From contig CM034238.1 in the NCBI GenBank assembly GCA_019916065.1, positions 32,435,721-32,499,720 of the forward strand: a stretch of DNA of 64,000 bases, in the 5' to 3' direction. The position numbers and the translations under genes are program-made. The number at the start of each line of letters is the position of its first letter. Within the stretch, counting starts at the first letter, position 1. Below, one piece after another: positions 1 through 11,374 of this stretch. The notes beneath the pieces are model-generated. The model made no database searches, had not been told where the DNA came from, and saw nothing but the letters and a program-made list of their open reading frames with translations. Source of the DNA: Vitellaria paradoxa. Its lineage: Eukaryota > Streptophyta > Magnoliopsida > Ericales > Sapotaceae.

Positions 1-113
1 AAAAAAAAAAAAAAAACAGTGCCTGAATTGATGTATACACCATAATTAAAAAATCTCGCAAAATGGATATCAAAGTATTTGAAAATCGTGAACAAAGAAT
101 TTCATAGACATAC

Positions 114-1615
114 CTGGAAAACTTTGATGAGCGTCAGCTCACCTTTTAACTTGGTCTCGAAACATTTAAGCTCCGCAAGGGTTCCATCAACATTAAAAAA
201 AGCATAACGCTTCTTAATTAAAATTCCTTCTTCCATAGAAGTTGGAAGAATCATCACCTACATGCCAGAAATGGCACCCAATAATCAATTTGAATATGAG
301 AAAAAAGAAAAAAAAAAAAAACAATAAACAATGTATGTTATTAGATTTAAATCAAAATCCAATAAGTTATTGTTTGGCATTAGCTTGTAAGGTCATCCTA
401 TTTACCTTGTGTGGTCCATCCACTTCAAATACAATTGGGCATTCACTGTGTGTCCTGTATGTTTTATTAACATGACCTCTGAGTGTCTGCAAGAAATAAT
501 AGTTGGAAGCAGAATGCATAGAAAAAACCATTACTATCAAAAAATATAACTTAAGTAAAGCAAACACTAGATAATGAACAAGAAATTCAGAAAAGAAAGT
601 TAATTTTCACCCGAGCTGGTATTGGTCATTTGTATTGTTCCATGCAACATCAACATTAAACATAACACAAGCATAAGAAATTGTCAGATTCTTTTTTAAG
701 TCTCTGAAATATATAGACCACCACAAAAAAAAATACTTAGTGTCCTAACTTATATACCATAAAAAGCGAACTAATGGTTAATTTCTTTGAAATCAAAGTG
801 ATACCTAAGATGATACCTTAGAAACATTGTATAGCATTATAAACAACAAGAAAATTACAACAAAAAGATAGAAAAATAATACGAACATTAAAACTTATGA
901 TATACAATGGATTAAATAATAATGTGAACTAGTAAAAGAAAAGGTACACTTTATTTTGAACGTATAGTTCTATGGAAATGAGCCAGGTAAACCGCACCAG
1001 GTAACATTTGTGTCTAATTCAAGTGGTCATCCAATTTTCTTAACTAGTAAACGAGCATTCTGAATGATCTTTGCACCAATATATATAACTACACTTGCCA
1101 TTTCCATAGAATACCACCTTGCACCCTTAGAGTGAAACCATGTGAAAGGTCTTTGCACCAATATATGTCACTACATTTGCCATTTCCATAGAGTACCATC
1201 TTGCACCCTGGAATGAAACCATGTGAAAGATATATTTTCAAATATCAAAACATAACAGGGAACCAAAATCACAAGCAAAATCATGAAACTAAATAATAAT
1301 ATGACTAGCACATCACACATCCATAGAACAAATTCAAAAAACACTTGTGAGCCAATTGTAAAGAATCATAAAGTACTACCATATCTTATAAATATTACAG
1401 GAAAGGCTATTTTACTTGTGACTAATGAAAGGTTTAGAAACCATCACAAATTTATTGAATTAAAATGTCTAAGGTGAAGAAAGTAGAAGCAAGAGAGCTG
1501 GAGCGATCACACTTGTGCTTCTTAAATCTTTATAGAATTTCCACTAGCCTTTGCTTCTGGTCACTTTCACTTCCAAACCTTATTGAGTCATTTGTAAAGA
1601 ATACTTGAAATTCAA
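114..1615 (-). pseudogene. POL2A: DNA polymerase epsilon catalytic subunit, palm/fingers exons, block 1 (unprocessed pseudogene)
   Basis: Six exon-like stretches on the minus strand read in order as the family-B replicative polymerase that synthesises the leading strand. They are about 1500-1615 (KVWK, EAKASGNSIKI), 1308-1384 (VVLYDSLQLAHKC, then NLFYGC where the family has NSFYGY), 949-1126 ([10 protein letters not shown] to LPGSFP and NYTFK), 611-703 (LTISYACVM, NNTNDQYQ), 406-486 (VNKTYRTHSEC, FEVDG) and 114-257 ([24 protein letters not shown]). Introns and GT/AG borders are kept, so this is a DNA-level copy and not a retrocopy. It is dead: stops replace residues in YKGLNKVWK, after KKIG and in PGSFPEN, and the catalytic LELDTDG motif reads LELDTN. 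Exons for the N-terminus and for the rest of the protein are not in this block. The family identity is strong; the symbol follows the Arabidopsis name. Confidence 0.85.
1068..1231. repeat. 82-bp direct tandem duplication inside a polymerase epsilon exon
   Basis: Two adjacent copies begin TCTTTGCACCAATATAT at 1068 and 1150. The duplicated piece covers the 5' part of the exon encoding [10 protein letters not shown] plus its splice acceptor. The second polymerase epsilon block (near 46,880) has only one copy, so this duplication arose after the blocks separated. Confidence 0.8.
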
Positions 1616-1639
1616 AAATTAAATACTACTATAATTGAA

Positions 1640-2690
1640 TCTTTAAATGACATGGAATAGTTCGACCAAAATTTGCGACTTAGAATTTCAAAACTATAGG
1701 AGCATTTTTTCATGTCATTTGCACATGGCCTACCTTTCATGTTCAATATAATTATGAAAAGTCAATAAGTCATGGATTACATCAACAAATGTTTTGTTAG
1801 CTTATGACATTATGAAGCTTTGTTCCATTGTGGCAAACATTTGATAGACTGACCACATATAAAAATACCTTATCCTTTTAAGTTATTTTGTTATTGTATT
1901 CTCATATAAAATAGAAATGGAGAATTACCAAATAAATGACCAAAGTTGAGAGAAACTGGAGCTGAAAGTGAGAGGAGATATATGATTTTTACTAATAAAC
2001 ATGCATACTAAGAGAGAAGGAGACATACCTTCTTGATGATAAAAAAGTTGTCAGTACAATGAGTAATGAAAACTTATTGTTTTCAATAAAGCTTGATGCC
2101 TTGATCGAAAATGGTTCTTTTGCATTTGTTTGAGGACCCTTCATGCATAGAGAATCACAAATTGTATTCACAAAATTTGAAAAAAGCTTGCAATGAATAA
2201 GTTGGTAACTAACACAATATTATCTGACTGGGATTTTCACTTATCTATAGGATATACTTACACAAGATTCTGCAACGTAAAGAACATTTCAAGGTCTCAG
2301 ACATTTGCACAACAGGCAAACATGTTGTAATAATCTAACTTTTCAAGTAACACCTGAAATGATGAAATAATATAGATATATCGGGAAATTACAGCATACC
2401 ACAACTATTGGGGGAAAAAAAAAAGAAAAACTATTGGCTAAAGCCCATCATTTTAACCATTTCAACATCAACAAACATTAACGCATCAATTCAAAAAGAA
2501 TGAGATTTGAAAACGTTTCCAGGTCAATAAAAGTTTGAAGATATTAAAAGTAAATGGCAAACACAACATGCCATCCAACTAAGTTAATAAGACTAGTTAT
2601 AAATTAAATTGATTTCAATAGGTTGACACCCAAAATTTACAAAAATAGAATGATATGCTATTAACTTCCATTATTCTAGAACCTGTTCAC
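1640..2690. repeat. Duplicated modules R1-R4, copy 1
   Basis: This stretch contains four modules that recur in the window. R1 is 1640-1880 (also 36,730, 41,580 and 47,365). R2 is 2035-2135 (also 23,540, 37,220, 42,075 and 47,850). R3 is 2165-2375 (also 15,220 and 42,215). R4 is 2440-2665 (also 15,455, 25,595 and 42,490). R2 on the minus strand is exon-like: it reads SIKASSFIENNKFSLL and ends at a donor-like AAG/GTATGT. I could not assign it to a protein. The modules sit directly upstream, on the minus strand, of the polymerase epsilon exons in this block and again at 47.4 kb, so they may be introns or exons of that same gene. Confidence 0.75.
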
Positions 2691-4030
2691 TCAAAGGTAG
2701 ATGATAAAAACCTAACTCCACAGTTGCAAGGGCAAGCTATAGGCACCGGCCTTGCATCAGCCTACCACTAAGTTTGCACCAGCATATGCGAAAACTTGAG
2801 CACCAATAAACAAAAAACTGAGCCGAAGGAAATTATACACCAAACAAATTTGGTACAATAGTGCACAAAACATAACCCTTCAATTCACACCACAAACTCA
2901 GTCAGAGACAAAAAGCTACCTACTCAATCAGTCTAATAATAATAGTCAGCCAACACCAGATCTGACTATAGGTAGATATAGAATCAGTAGAACCTATAGC
3001 AGTCAACACACCAGAGCAAAACCAACAACTGCTTTGAATCCAAATCCAAAGCCAAAACACAGAGATCCAATGCTCAATCTTAAATCAGCTTCAAAGGAAT
3101 AGAACAGATCAGTAGACAACAAGAGTACATTCTAGAAAAGCCAAATCACTGCAACTTAAATTCATCATTCAAACCACAAGCCAATAATGAAATCAGCCAT
3201 CCAGAATAAAGGTAACAGATTTTAGCTTCCAAAAACAAGGTGGAAACCCAATGGAAATAACCCCTACACCCTTAAAGTTATCAAATTAAACAACCATAGG
3301 AATCCTAAACCAAACAAGAAACCTTCTGAATTTGAAAACTAGCAGACTTCAATAGCAAAAAGCAGTACAGTGACAACGGGCAAACCCACAATCACCTTCC
3401 ATCTCATAATCCCACTTCTCCAATACATTAAATGAACTAGATCAATGAGAATAATCCCATATCCATGCAACCACCAACACCAGCAAACAAATCAGCAAGT
3501 AGGTGATCACAATAAGTCAACCAAACAACCAACCACATGGCCAAGAAGTTCCAACCAGTGAGCATGACACCAAGCAACCCTTACATTCATTATCAAGTAG
3601 ACCATCAAGCACAACTAGGAGAACTCAGCTTGGTCTACAAAGCAACATGCAAATCAGCAAAGAGAAATTCAAGTCCCCAGAAGAAGCAACAGAGAGCATC
3701 AAAGAAAAAGCTCTATCACCCAAAATATAGCAGCAATCCAGATATGGGTGCCCAGTAGCGCTACAAAAAAGCTTAACAGCAAATTAACCCATGCACAACC
3801 CAACATTAGCATTGCCCAGCAAGAAACAGCAAGGAAAATATCCCCAATTGAATTAGACGATAGGGACAACAAGCGCATGAAGCAACAAATTAGCAACATG
3901 AACAACACCAGAGGCAAAATGTGGCACCAAACTGATACAGCAATCCAGAGCAATCAACAAAATTTCAAATATCCAACAGAGATGATGAATATGCAACAAC
4001 AATAAAATTCAAAACAAAACTCCATAGTTA
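2690..4030. other. A/C-rich, strand-asymmetric DNA, probably LINE-derived
   Basis: The plus strand is dominated by A and C (AACCAA, CAGCAA, CAACA words) and the minus strand by G and T. Short reading frames here give low-complexity Q/N/S-rich or L/C/F-rich peptides and I do not regard them as genes. Composition and context (an adjoining minus-strand LINE reverse transcriptase) suggest a long LINE untranslated or spacer segment. Homologous module DNA (R4) stops at about 2690, which marks the insertion edge. Confidence 0.4.
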
Positions 4031-4039
4031 GCAACATAG

Positions 4040-5380
4040 GTGATAGTGTGTGATGCCGGGCTTGAGGATTTGAGGCTTGGTGAGCTTCTCTTCACATGGC
4101 ATAATGCTAAGGCACAAGGTCATATAATGAGAAAGTTGGATCGCGCTATTATTAATGCTTCTTGGTTATCAACTTTTGAAGCCTCTGTTATGGAATTCCT
4201 TCCATTTGGTGTCCCGGATCATTCTCCCGTGGTGGTTGATGTGGGCATACATTTACCTAAGGTAGGCAGACCTTTTAAATTTTTTAATCATTGGGCTGAG
4301 TATGATGAGTTTTTGCCACTTGTGGAACATGTTTAGCCTAAACCGATTGGGGGATGTGCTATGTATCGGGTGTATAAGAAATCAAAAATAGTGAAAGAGG
4401 CTCTTAAAGCTTTATCCATGAAAAAAGTAAGAAGAGTAATGAAGAGGTGGTTGAATTAGGCTCTGAATTGGCTAGCATTCAAACAAATATTGGTACTTTT
4501 GGAGGGAATATTGAATTGGTCGCAAGGGAGAGGGATTATTTGCCACGTCTAATGCAAGCTAGTAGCGATGTGGAAGGCTCGGTTAAAAAGAAGAGTAGAA
4601 TTCAATGGTCAAGATAGGGGGTTAGGAATTTAGCATTCTTCTTTCATTCTATTAAAAATAGATTGAACACTAATAAGATTTTCAATATTCAAAAGGAGGA
4701 TGTGTTGGTGCTTAAGGATAAAGATTTGATTTCAGCAGAAGTTGTTAAGTTCTATCAAGATTTGCTTGGTTCAAATTGTTCTGTTCCTTATGACGATCGT
4801 GATTTTGGGAGTATATGACTTCTTCATTTACTTTTGCACAGGTTGAGTGGTTGGGAGGAGACTTCTTGGATGAAGACAATCGGGATGCTATGTTCAGTTT
4901 GCATCCAAATAAGGCACCAGGTCCGGATGGCTTTAATGCTTATTTCTTTTAGAAGACTTGAGTATTGTGGGTTCAGATGTGGTGCTTACAATTAAAGAAT
5001 TTTTTGGATCTGCTATTCTTCTCAAGGAGCCAATGCTACAATCGCTGTGCTAATTCTTAAAACTCCAAATGCTTGCAAGTTGAAGGATTTCAAACCTATT
5101 TCATGTCATAATACGATTTATAAATGCATCACTAAGCTTCTTGTAGGGCTATTGAAGGCAGTACTTCCATATATTATTAATGAAGCTTAGGCTACTTTTG
5201 TGAATGGAAGGAGTATTGGAGACAAGATTCTTATGGCTCGGAGCTTGTGAGGGGTTACCATTCTAACTCATCAAGGCCAAGATGTGCAATTAAGGTGATT
5301 TGATGAAGGCATATGATTTTGTTTTTTGGGAATTTCTTTGGGAAGTGCTTCAACTTTTGGGATTTCCTAATCAACACCAA
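4040..5380 (+). pseudogene. L1-type LINE ORF2 fragment (endonuclease end and start of reverse transcriptase), degenerate
   Basis: The first 98 codons (4040-4336) carry the C-terminal end of a LINE apurinic-type endonuclease: FTWHNAKAQGH, KLDRAIINASW and the PDHSPVVVD motif. After a stop the sequence continues through a degenerate linker. At about 4840-4950 it reaches the start of the reverse transcriptase, with LHPNKAPGPDGFNAYFF, the hallmark NKAPGPDGF box of plant L1 elements. Beyond about 5000 only scattered RT-like words remain, interrupted by stops and frameshifts. No catalytic FADD box is present, so the fragment is truncated at the 3' side near 5380, where A/C-rich DNA resumes. Its orientation is opposite to the neighbouring LINE at 6.9-8.0 kb, so at least two separate insertions are needed. 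Confidence 0.75.
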
Positions 5381-6900
5381 AGTGCCATGGCACGGAAATG
5401 CCTAACCAACACCAAAATAAATCTGCAACATAGAGAAAATCAATGCTCAACACAAAATTATGCCACAACATATGAAGAGGTTCATTGCATGACTAGCACC
5501 TAAGAAGACGTCACCAAATAAACTGGTAGCACAACAATGTACATATCCTCAATCTAATCAGTATCAAGCCTATCAGGTTAAGCAACCAAAGCAAACAAAT
5601 GAGCAACAGTGGCAGTTGAAGAGCAGGTCTAAGCATAGCCATAATTCCAAAAACGCAGCTACCAAAACAAGCTCCAAAACTCAGCAATCAAACCAAACCA
5701 TTCCAACTTCATCAGTTGCAGCGAGGAATGCTGTAATTAGAAATACAACAGCAACAAGATCAAAAGACCACGGAGTAGATCAGCAACGAGCACCAAATCT
5801 GCTACAAAGCAGTCCTTGAACTAATTTCATAAAGCGAATTATAGTAGAGAGATGAGAAGGGAGGTTAACTAGCAACAAAACCACCACACGGCAGCAGAAC
5901 ATCAACCTCTCTTTGCCCAGCACCAGGTAGCAATTGCATCATAACCTCCTAACAACTAGTAAGCCAAATAGCAGCTCAGCAATGAACATCAGAACGCAAC
6001 TAGTCAAATACACCCAGCCAACGACGCAACAGCTAGCTGGAGCACATTCCATGAAGTTCAAAAGGTTAGAACATAACCAAAATGCTGTAAAAAGAGATAG
6101 GAAGGAAAAAGAAATGAAACAAAGAGAATGGGTAAGGAAGAAAGTTGGGAAAATGGAGACCAAGACATAGTAGATTCAAGGAGAGGAGCAACTTCAAAGC
6201 TCCACCAGACCAAACATCCTAAAAAGCCACAGGCTGCACAAGAAAGAAGAGCAACAAGTCATCAGCAATCAGAATGCTAAGAGCAGCCAATCCACCGATA
6301 GGAGCCACAATGCCATAAAGACAAATAGCAGCAAATACAACAGAGAAGAATTAGCACAGTCGGCAATAACAACAACATCAAGGAGTAAAATATATAAAAA
6401 AACTCAAAATTTTTTTTAACCATAGCACAACAAAGCTCCTATAACTCAGAAGCAAGGTGAAATGCAATAGAACTACCATTAGCCGAACAAGCTCCTGTCC
6501 AACACTTAACTCAAAATCAATAAATAAAACCAGTCAAATAATCAAAAACCCCACAAATAACCTATGCTACGAGCCCAATCCATTACAACAACATATGGTA
6601 AATGAATAAGCGGAAGTCAGTAGCCAAAGAAACCAGACCCAAAACAGATAATAGAAACCAGACTGCAAGGGGACAGCAAGTAAGCAGTAACAAAGCATCT
6701 ATCAGATATGCAAGAAAGCGCCAACCATACTCTATACTCCCTACAACCAGTTCTAAACAGCAGCAAGATAGCAACGCGACTACCAAGTACAATGAAACAG
6801 GCATTGAAAGTCAACAAATTCACTGAATTACCTCAGAGAGCAGTCTCCAAACTTGGACCAGGTGAAGATTAGTCATTGAACTACCAAAGGGCCACAAGTC
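5380..6900. other. A/C-rich, strand-asymmetric DNA continuing after the LINE fragment
   Basis: The composition matches 2690-4030 (plus strand rich in A and C, CAGCAA and CAACA words). Overlapping frames on both strands give only low-complexity peptides. It lies directly 3' of the minus-strand LINE ORF at 6.9-8.0 kb and may be its 3' untranslated region. No gene is seen. Confidence 0.4.
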
Positions 6901-8035
6901 ATAAGTCTCAGATGAACTAAGTTGAAGATCATATTAGTCAATATAACCACATCCATGTAAGTGTTCTCATACATTCTTGAGTTCCTTTCTCTCTCCAAAT
7001 CACATAAACAGAGGCTCCCAAACAAAGTTTCCCAATTAGAGAAAGCATAAAGTCACCTTTGAAGCGATTAGTAGTAAATGTTTCAACCTCTTCACAAGAA
7101 GAAGAATTATCCTAAACACCACATTTCATCATAATACTATGCAAATTCTCAACGTAAAGCTGCAGCCAAAGAACAAATGATCATGATTTTCCAATAAGCC
7201 ACAACAAAAGACAACTAATATGTTGGATAAGACCATAATTAAGCAGTCTTTATTGTGCAGGCATCTTCTACTTGACAGCAAGCCATAAGATAAAAGCATG
7301 CTTGGAATATGATGTTCAAACTATACAATTTTAGCCCAATGCACTGGTGGATGATGTTCTTGTACGAGATCCCAAGCTTCTTTTACAGAGAAAAAAATTT
7401 ACATCTCCTGTTTGATTTCACTTTATCACTCAAATAACAGTTTTTATAGTTCCTTCCTTAAGCTCTATAAGTTCATAAGAATTAGCAAGAGGCCATTTCC
7501 ATTGGTTATTATAGATGACAGAGCTGATAGATGTATCCTTAGGCAACCTAGAGTGATAGATTCCCCTGGCATTAGAAGAATGACAAATAGGGCCTCTAGG
7601 TAACCAAGCATCAAACCATAAGGATGTATCCACACCATTACCAATGACGAAGGAAATAAAAGGTTTGACACGATCCTGAATCTTGAGTAGCTTCCTCCAA
7701 GGCCAAGTACAGTTCCAAGGTACTTTTGCAACCCAGAAATGATTTTTATGTAACAAATTAACCTTAACCCAGGCTACCCACAAGGAATATGTAGAAGGCA
7801 TGCAAATCTTCTATACAAGTTTAACCATAGAAGCATAGTTCCAATCACTTAACTTCTTAATACCCAAACCCCCCTTGCTTTTAGGCCTAGTGACAATATC
7901 CCACGTAACCCTAGCACATCTTAACTGAAGAGAAGTTCCCTTCCACAAGAATGCTCTAAGAACTCGCTCAACGGACTTGGTGATACACACAAGTGATATA
8001 AAGTGAGAACATCGGTAATTTTGAATAGAGAGTAA
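6900..8035 (-). pseudogene. L1-type LINE ORF2, C-terminal reverse transcriptase/zf-RVT portion, degenerate
   Basis: On the minus strand the order is: 8035-7811 with RAFLWKGTSLQL, KGGLGIKKLSDWN; 7801-7430 with WRKLLKIQDRVKPF, GNGVDTSLWFDAW; then about 7430-7130 with FSVKEAWDLV, LSSRRCL and DHLFFGCSF, the zf-RVT domain typical of plant LINEs; and about 7020-6950 with LERERNSRMYENTY, the usual end of ORF2. Several frameshifts and stops break it. The 5' edge at about 8035 abuts module R8, whose other copies (21.95 and 35.06 kb) continue without the LINE; this defines one insertion border. The N-terminal endonuclease and catalytic RT core are missing, consistent with 5' truncation. Confidence 0.78.
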
Positions 8036-9222
8036 ATCCCAGCCCCACAAGATCCACGATCCTAGCAAGTACAAGCAAAGCCAATGTAGATGGCCTTAAG
8101 GGGGAAACTTTGCAGAGTTCTGAAACACAAGATCTTCGAATGGACTTTATATCTTCGTAAAAAGTGATAACCTCTCTTTTTTTTTTTTTTTTTGGTAGGG
8201 AAGGTAATTAAGAGGGGATACATATACAAAAATAAATAAGGGTGCAACTATTTAACTCACATTGGCTCTTGCAATTTTTTTAGACTAATAGAGGTAAGCG
8301 GGCCAACAAGTTATCAAACAAATCCAAAGGAAGGTCACCTCTTGCAACCAAATTAAAATAATAAATAAATAAATGAAAAATAATAATATAAGCTCCCTTG
8401 CATATGACACCATCTACTAGTGCTGTGTTGCATAAAGAGAGCGAAAGAGAGAGAGAGGGGGGGATGAATAGTCATATAGCATTGGCATATTACCATGAAA
8501 AATTTCTTTCTTAATTGCATCCATGCACAAAGCAAATAGATACAGAACTTCCGCCATTTTGAGAAACAAAAAAAATGAGCAGCGGCACCAAAAAGTTTAA
8601 AAATTAGTGTTAACATTAGAGATTGGCCAATATTGTAGCAGGGACCGATACTGACCAATATTGATCGACACAAATACAGGCATATAACACAAACACTAAA
8701 TTACATCTTTTGCGTGGTATAGTACGTACCCGCTGATACGGTATGAGATTAATAACTTAGCTCTGAACTACCCTCAACTAATCTACTAAACATTTCCATA
8801 GATAAAATATGTAAAGTTGCTCAGAGAGGATCCTCCAGTCTCAATTTCCTAGAAGCATTGAAAAACCAAAGTGAAAAGCTATGAACTAGAACTGAGAATT
8901 TCACTGTGAAAATATGCTAAACAATTCATCGTCTATGTTTTGATACAAACCACATCATCTCCCAAAGATAAATTAAGCAACCTAATTGATTTAATCATAA
9001 TATTTTTCTATATCCAATTTTACAAATCACCCCAAGTTCATAACTTTTCAATCTTGAATCGGAACCTCATTTGTCACTAAAAATGCATTCAATAATTAAT
9101 ACCCCACCACAATGGCAATTTATGTATCTGAGATAATTTCACATAGCACTCTTTCAAATCTTAATGCTAGCATTGCTAACAATCAATTTTTACCCCACTT
9201 TTTTTATTTTGTTTATTTATTT

Positions 9223-9254
<32 letters not shown>

Positions 9255-9480
9255 TTGGAAGTAAAGCAATAAAAAAAGCATTTAAAGTTCTTACAAAATT
9301 ACTCTTCTAGATCTCAATATGTATCTCGACAACTATTTAACCCCTAAAAGTATCACACAGTCCAACCAACCCTAAATCACCAAGTCTCTAAACAACAGTA
9401 TAAATTATAAAAAATAAAATAAAACACAAAAATAAAGATATATTAAGAGTTATAAATAAACAATCTTGTAATTTGCAATG
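8035..9480. repeat. Duplicated module R8, copy 1
   Basis: About 1.4 kb shared with 21,830-23,280 and 35,040-36,560, and partly with 17,740-17,860. All three full copies contain, in the same order, a poly-T/A tract, a (GA)n tract (near 8445 here), a phrase built on GACCAATATTG and a 3-bp microsatellite near the right end (9224-9255 here). This copy is cut at the left by a LINE and at the right by the copia element. No coding function was recognised. Confidence 0.8.
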
Positions 9481-9706
9481 TGTAGAAATATAGAGGAAAT
9501 TTAAATCCCTACCTTATAGGGATTTATTAATTAAATGTCAATTTTATCTTTTCCTTATTTAAGGTAATTGTTATTTCCTTATTTATGGTATGCTAGTTGT
9601 AATTATTTCCATTTATTTTGTTTATGCAACCTATGTATATAGGTTGGCCTATTGTATTTGTGTATCAATGAATAAAAAAAATTTCAGACTTTGAAATTCT
9701 TCAACA
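9481..9706 (+). repeat. copia 5' LTR
   Basis: Begins TGTAGAAATATAG and ends ...TTCTTCAACA just before the primer-binding site. It aligns with 14,432-14,613 (TGTAGAAATATGG, AATTTAAATCCCTAC, TTATAGGGATT) with scattered substitutions, so the insertion is not recent. A TATA-like CCTATGTATATAGG stretch lies near 9630. Confidence 0.88.
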
Positions 9707-9707
9707 T

Positions 9708-9719
9708 GGTATCAGAGTA
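9708..9719 (+). other. copia primer-binding site
   Basis: TGGTATCAGAGT closely matches the canonical TGGTATCAGAGC copia site complementary to the 3' end of initiator tRNA-Met. It lies two bases after the LTR end. Confidence 0.88.
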
Positions 9720-10134
9720 GGTTACGGAGTCAATTCGTTTTATATGACTCACTAAGTCAGTCAACTCAGCCTAACCATCTCTAGCGTTCCGATTGCAACT
9801 GATCTTTCCAATCACTATGAATTGTGTTCATGAATGATTGAACCTTCAATCTGCAATCGATCGTTTTTCTCCCGATCATTGTTCATCATCAATCGATTCC
9901 CGAAACTCATCGCTCTTCAATCAGTAACTCCGGCCAATCGACCTCAGCCCCTAGTCAATTGATCGATTGGTGATTACAGTCGATTACAATCATTCTCCAG
10001 CCCACATCGCTTTTACTTCTTGTTGATCAATTGGTTATTAAAGTTGGTTACGATCATTCTCCAACCTATGTCACTGATTGACTGTTGATTTTAGACAATT
10101 GATCATCTCTCCGCTGATTGACTATTGATTCCAG

Positions 10135-11230
10135 ATGGCCGGTGACAATCTATCTCCACATTTGATTGTTGACACCTGTTGTTGCACAATTGTTGATTCC
10201 AGATTCAATCGTGTTATCGATTTCTTCAATCGTTTTTGTACGTCTCTCCGATCATCTACCTATGACCAAGTACAGTATGGCAGCCCTTCTTACAAGCGAA
10301 GACAAGATCTTATCGTTATCGTCTAGTGGATTTTTAGATTCACAACTCTCCACCCATGGCAGTATTGACACGGCTCCTATTTCCATCATGGGCCATAAAC
10401 TTAATGGTTCAAACTATCTTCAATGGTTACAATCAGTCCATATGTTTCATCCGAGGTCGTTGTATAGATAAGTACATCACTGGAGAAGCTATTGCTCCAT
10501 CAATGGATGATTTGAAATATAGGATTTGGATATGTAAAAACTACTTAGTGATGTCTTGGCTCATGAACTCAATGGCAAATGAGATAGGAGAAAATTTCCT
10601 TCTGTATGACAATGCCAAAGACATCTAGAATGCCGTGAAAGAGACGTCTTCAAGTTTTGACAATACCTCCAAAATATTTGCCATTGAAAGTGCTCTTCAT
10701 GATCTACGACAAGGGGATCTCTCTATTACTCAGTACTTTAATTCTCTTTCAAGGAATTGGCAGCAGTTAGACATGCATGAGAAGTATGCCTGGTCTTACA
10801 CTGTGGATAGTAACATGTTTCGGAAGATTGTTGAAAAAAAAAGATTGTACAAATTTTTGCTGGGCCTCAACAAGGGACTGGATGAAGTTAGAGGTCGTAT
10901 CCTAGGTTCCAAGCCTCTTCCCAGCTTAAGGGAAGCCTTTTCTGAGGTTCGCATAGAGGAAAGCAGAAGAAAAGTTATGCTTGGGCCCACATTACCATCT
11001 ACCCCTCTTGAAGGATCAGCCCTAGTTGCTTAGGGACCAAGCAATTCCTCTTCTAACAATAAATCTAAGAAAGGTAGACCCCGGTGTGAGCACTGTAAGA
11101 AACTTGGTCATACTCGAGATACTTGTTAAAAGATTTATGGAAAATCAGCAGACTGGAAGCCTTCACGCCCTGGTCCTTGTGATAGCCATGGCAATACTAA
11201 TACCACTACCACTGTTCCTCCTCTAGTTAG
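10135..11230 (+). pseudogene. copia gag (nucleocapsid) remnant
   Basis: The reading starts at an ATG at 10,135 and shifts frame several times. Recognisable words are KLNGSNYLQW near 10,400 (the conserved start of copia gag), YDNAKDI near 10,610, LRQGDLSITQYFNSL near 10,700, FLLGLNKGLDEVRGRIL near 10,860 and PSLREAFSEVR near 10,920. At about 11,080 lies a CCHC zinc knuckle of spacing CX2CX4HX4C (CEHCKKLGHTRDTC). A stop at 11,031 precedes the knuckle and another follows it. Gag would coat the element RNA; this copy could not make the protein. Confidence 0.85.
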
Positions 11231-11374
11231 TCCATTTAGTAGTGAAGAAATAGAGATACTTCAAAAACTTATTGTGCAGCAACAAGCCTCCTCTTCTTCA
11301 GTCATTGGTCCTAGCAATATAGCGCAGAAAAGTAATCACTCATTCGCCCGTAATGCTCACCGTGACAATAGTAA

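Noticed and set aside
3503..4005. Overlapping Q/N/S-rich plus-strand frames that resemble disordered proteins
   Set aside because: The A/C-rich composition explains them; there is no start context, motif or splice support, and the DNA looks LINE-derived.
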